A stretch of 64,000 nt of DNA from NCBI GenBank assembly GCA_037043015.1, contig CM073330.1:8760012-8824011 (forward strand), in the 5' to 3' direction. Position 1 is the first letter of the stretch; the number at the start of each line of letters is the position of its first letter. This document shows positions 61,099 through 64,000 of the stretch, piece by piece. The position numbers and the translations under genes were made by a program. The DNA is from Bryum argenteum. Taxonomy: Eukaryota; Streptophyta; Bryopsida; Bryales; Bryaceae. The notes under the pieces were generated by a model. It did not search any database. It was given only the letters and a program-made list of their open reading frames with translations, and was not told the DNA's origin.

Positions 61099-64000
61099 AT
61101 GGTGGTTGGAGGATTCTACAAGAGAGAACTGCAGTTGCAATTGGATCGGGACCCTAATCGGGACTTTATTGGAACAATATTCTTGAGCCATAGCCAAACT
61201 CAAAAGGAGTTTTCAACACTCCTATTTCAAGCCTTGAAAGATGCTCATTACTTGCCGATCTTGGATGAGTTGGATGATGATGCAACCAAGTAATTTCCAA
61301 GGAGAAATTGGTATGATTTCATGAAAAAAGCTACTGAACAACGCTGTGTTGCAATTCTTGTGTTGTCAAATGAGTTTTTCACGTCAAAGCGGTCAATGAT
61401 GGAGTTTAATGAGTTTGCAAAGACACAATACTTGAATGAGGCTGGTGAGGTTTTGAATTCCAAGTTGAAAGTATTGCCCCTACTTTTGGATATGTCATTC
61501 ACAGAATTTGACAACTATGTACGTAAAAACAAATGGCTGAAATCTTGGAAGGATATAGAAGTACTTAGTTCTTGGGAAGATATTGAAGAATGTTGGGAGG
61601 ATATGGAAGAAAGTTACCATTGTCCGATTGCTATAAGAGAGTGGCAACGAGCTTTATCCATCATTTATGACAATATGGCATTGATTTATGAGAATGAGGG
61701 ACATCCTGACTTCATCAGAAAAGTGGTGGAAGCAATACGTAAGCTTGGAGAACCCATGAGATTCAATATTCTTGGAGAACCTATGAGATTCAATATTCGT
61801 GATTTTGAAAAGTGGTGAAAGCAATACGTAAGCTTGGAGAACCTATGAGATTCAATATTCGTGATTTTCAATCGATTCAGCCTTTACCTTCGGTACGTAA
61901 TTCTCCAAGTTGGAAATCAATAACCTTGTACATAAGATATACTGGAACTCTTTGCAACATTGATTTCAACATGGTGTGAGTGCTTAACATGGGTTGGACA
62001 AGCAATAAAGGTGGAATTCTAAATAAATCAATGCTAAAAAAACACATTGTAGTATTAGTAATGTTAATAAGATCTCTACCTTTTTATACTTAGAAGGCTA
62101 ATACTTTTCTTTACATTGACAAGAAAATAATCATGTGATTTCAAACACGAGATCTCATAGATAATACTTGTGATTATTTACAATATATGTATTGCATTGT
62201 GTTAGATTTTGTAAATTGATGTTTTTTCTTGTTCTATGTATTGAATACTCTTTTATACCCCGTCTATCCATCATTGCAGTCTTTCCGTCAACATTTCTAT
62301 CAACATTCCCATCAACTTGATGACCAAGTGTCTAAGACAGCTTTCAAAGTGCCTCCTAGAGAAGTGATTGCTGGGTTCAAGAGAAATTCTGTAGAAAAGC
62401 CACAAGGCACTTCAGGTGGAGCTCTTTTGAATACTGAAGCCACTTTGCACACTTTTGACAAGCTTGCGATGAGAAATCCAGACATGGGAGAAGGATCAGG
62501 TGGGAAAAATATCATAGTTCCTTTTGCGTAGGTTGTACAAAGTATATTTAAATTGGTGTAAATTGTGTTGTTTATTAATGAGTTAAATGTTTGTGCATGG
62601 ATCTTAGGAGTGTCTTTGGACTTTCTTTGAGGTAATCAACCATATTGTAGAATGTAAATTTGAAATTATCTCTTTGGTGGACTGAAGTAGTTGCAAATGT
62701 AATAAATTTTGTGCAGGTATGGGAAAGGTTGACATGATAGAAACCCTTGCTCAGTATTTTGAGATTATAAAGGATTGTAAAAAGAGTGTACAGAATATGA
62801 ACTCTCTAAAATTCAACAAATCACAATGTGAATACCTTGCTATGAAACTTCAAAATGTTGTTGAGGTTGCAAGGTTGTTTTTATACTCGTGCCAAACCCA
62901 AGAAAATAAAACTTATTCAATCACGGAATCAGAAAGGCGGGTAGAAATATTCAAGCTCTTGATGATTTTATCAAAACAAGTTGAGGTTTATTTCCTAGAA
63001 TGCAGCAAGACTGCTTGGATGCAAGTAGCAATGACATTGGAAAATGGGGGGGAGTATGTTTCAACACTAGGGTTTAACCTCGAGTTGTGTAAAATTGGCC
63101 TTTATAAGGAGGGAAGTATAACTACAAGGTATACCTTGGAGGATGTGGACAAGCTAAATGATTGTGAAGTTGTGCTTGTTGAGCCAAGAGTAGTTGATGA
63201 TAAAGAGTTTCTTCTGAACAAGACAAGTCAAGTTTCACATTCTACAAACATTGAAGATGCGAAGTTGGCTAAATACCTCTTAGTCAAACTTCAAGGGGAT
63301 GCAGGGAATCCGACTATTGATGATCATGACTCAAATGTTCTCAAGATGGTTTTTGAAAGCTTTGATTATGTGAAGAGTATGTGCGGACTTGGTCATCAAC
63401 AAATAGGTAGAGGAGCCTCAACAAAAGTCTGCAAGGTCATGTGGTTTGATACACCCGTTGCACAAAAGACATTCATGGGGTTTAATAACCCAGAGTTTCG
63501 CCAAGAAGTAAAAGTATTATCGGGATTACATCATCCCAACATTTCATCCATGTTTTCTTGCAACATGACAAGAAAGGCTTGTTCAATCATAATGGAATTG
63601 ATGGATGGGAGCCTATTTGATTTGCTTCAATCAAAAACAACAAATAATTGTTATTTTCATCCCTTTTCAAAATTGGAGGAAATTGACCTTATGCTTCAAG
63701 TTGGTGAGGGAGTAAACTACTTGCATCGGCAAAGTATTGTGCATAGAGATTTAAAGTCTGATAATGTTCTTGTAAAGGGTGTAGAAATACCAAATATTGG
63801 CTTTCAGTATGTGCAAGCAAAGGTGATGGACTTTGGCCTCTCAAAAAAAAAGGAAAAAAGCATGTCATGTTCAAGGATGACCTACAATGTGGGTACGAGT
63901 AGGTGGATGGCTCCAGAAATAATCAAATTAAGAGATAGCATGGATATGGAATGTGATGGATCTACGAGTGTGCTTAAGTACAACTTCAAGGGTGACGTCT
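61099..64000 (+). CDS. TIR, helical domain and protein kinase gene, partial at the window end
   Basis: Exon 1 (to 61,892) encodes a TIR domain: FIGTIFLSHSQTQKEFSTLL, then ILDE, AILVLSNEFFTSK, MMEFNEFAK (possible catalytic Glu) and VLPLLLDMSFTEF. Exon 2 is 62,280-62,499 and exon 3 starts at 62,717 and stays open to the end (about 427 codons). Exon 3 begins with helices (IIKDCKKSVQNMN, FNKSQCEYLAMKL) like the N-terminal bundle of plant MLKL-type and related kinases. The kinase has the loop IGRGASTKV, Lys at 63,466, HRDLKSDN at 63,742, DFG at 63,829 and APE at 63,910, so it looks active. Two flaws lie in exon 1: an in-frame TAA at 61,291, and a tandem duplication near 61,730-61,860 (LGEPMRFNI repeats) after which the frame changes. 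So TIR and kinase may not be made as one chain. What follows the kinase is outside the window; NB-ARC plus repeats is one possibility. Confidence 0.75.

Overview
The window looks like nuclear DNA of a land plant outside the flowering plants, most likely a moss or another bryophyte. Coding islands with many short, canonical introns sit in long AT-rich spacers. The TIR-domain sequence at the right end has the moss style of TIR (FLSHS start, KATEQR..AILVLSNEFFTSK block). A GT25-like glycosyltransferase and a Tc1-type transposase relic also fit an early-diverging plant better than an angiosperm. This placement is inferred from remembered family features; no search was run.

Layout. 1-4.1 kb: diverged tandem and dispersed repeats without a gene. 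4.4-6.4 kb (minus): two-exon DUF1635-type regulatory-looking protein with a CT-rich leader upstream to about 7.1 kb. 7.1-15.3 kb: AT-rich spacer with repeats, including an 81-bp x 4 minisatellite. 15.3-21 kb: MITEs around a two-exon GT25-like type II membrane glycosyltransferase (minus). 22.3-23.2 kb (minus): a thioredoxin h-like gene split into exons too small to stand out as ORFs. 25.6-26.6 kb: a fold-back element and a tRNA-derived SINE-like repeat. 26.9-28.7 kb (minus): phosphoglycerate-mutase-like histidine phosphatase with a repeat-built GC-AG intron. 31.0-34.0 kb: ten-exon mitochondrial-type ribosomal protein L1 with a telo-box upstream. 34.7-37.7 kb: eight-exon alternative NADH dehydrogenase of the NDA type. 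38.4-39.3 kb: decayed Tc1 transposon. 40.3-40.8 kb: single-exon dirigent-like secreted protein behind a GATCGATC-rich tandem repeat. 42.5-52.1 kb: a 9.6-kb segment bounded by 182-bp inverted repeats and holding a decayed, intron-bearing coding unit with methyltransferase-like motifs. 53.0-53.9 kb: two MITEs. 54.4-56.9 kb: four-exon cytochrome P450 of the CYP71-clan type. 58.6-60.9 kb: two relics of one small duplicated exon pair. 61.1 kb to the end: a TIR plus helical domain plus protein kinase gene that runs off the window.

The genes do not form a pathway. The ribosomal protein L1 and the NADH dehydrogenase are both mitochondrial and adjacent on the same strand, but each is likely transcribed alone. 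The P450, dirigent protein and TIR-kinase are the kinds of gene that serve specialised metabolism and defence.

A recurring theme is that non-coding parts of genes are built from decayed tandem repeats of about 30-180 bp: a 3' UTR, two introns, one 3' flank, one 5' flank and one promoter. At least two introns carry direct repeats of exon sequence at their two borders, which fits intron gain by local duplication.
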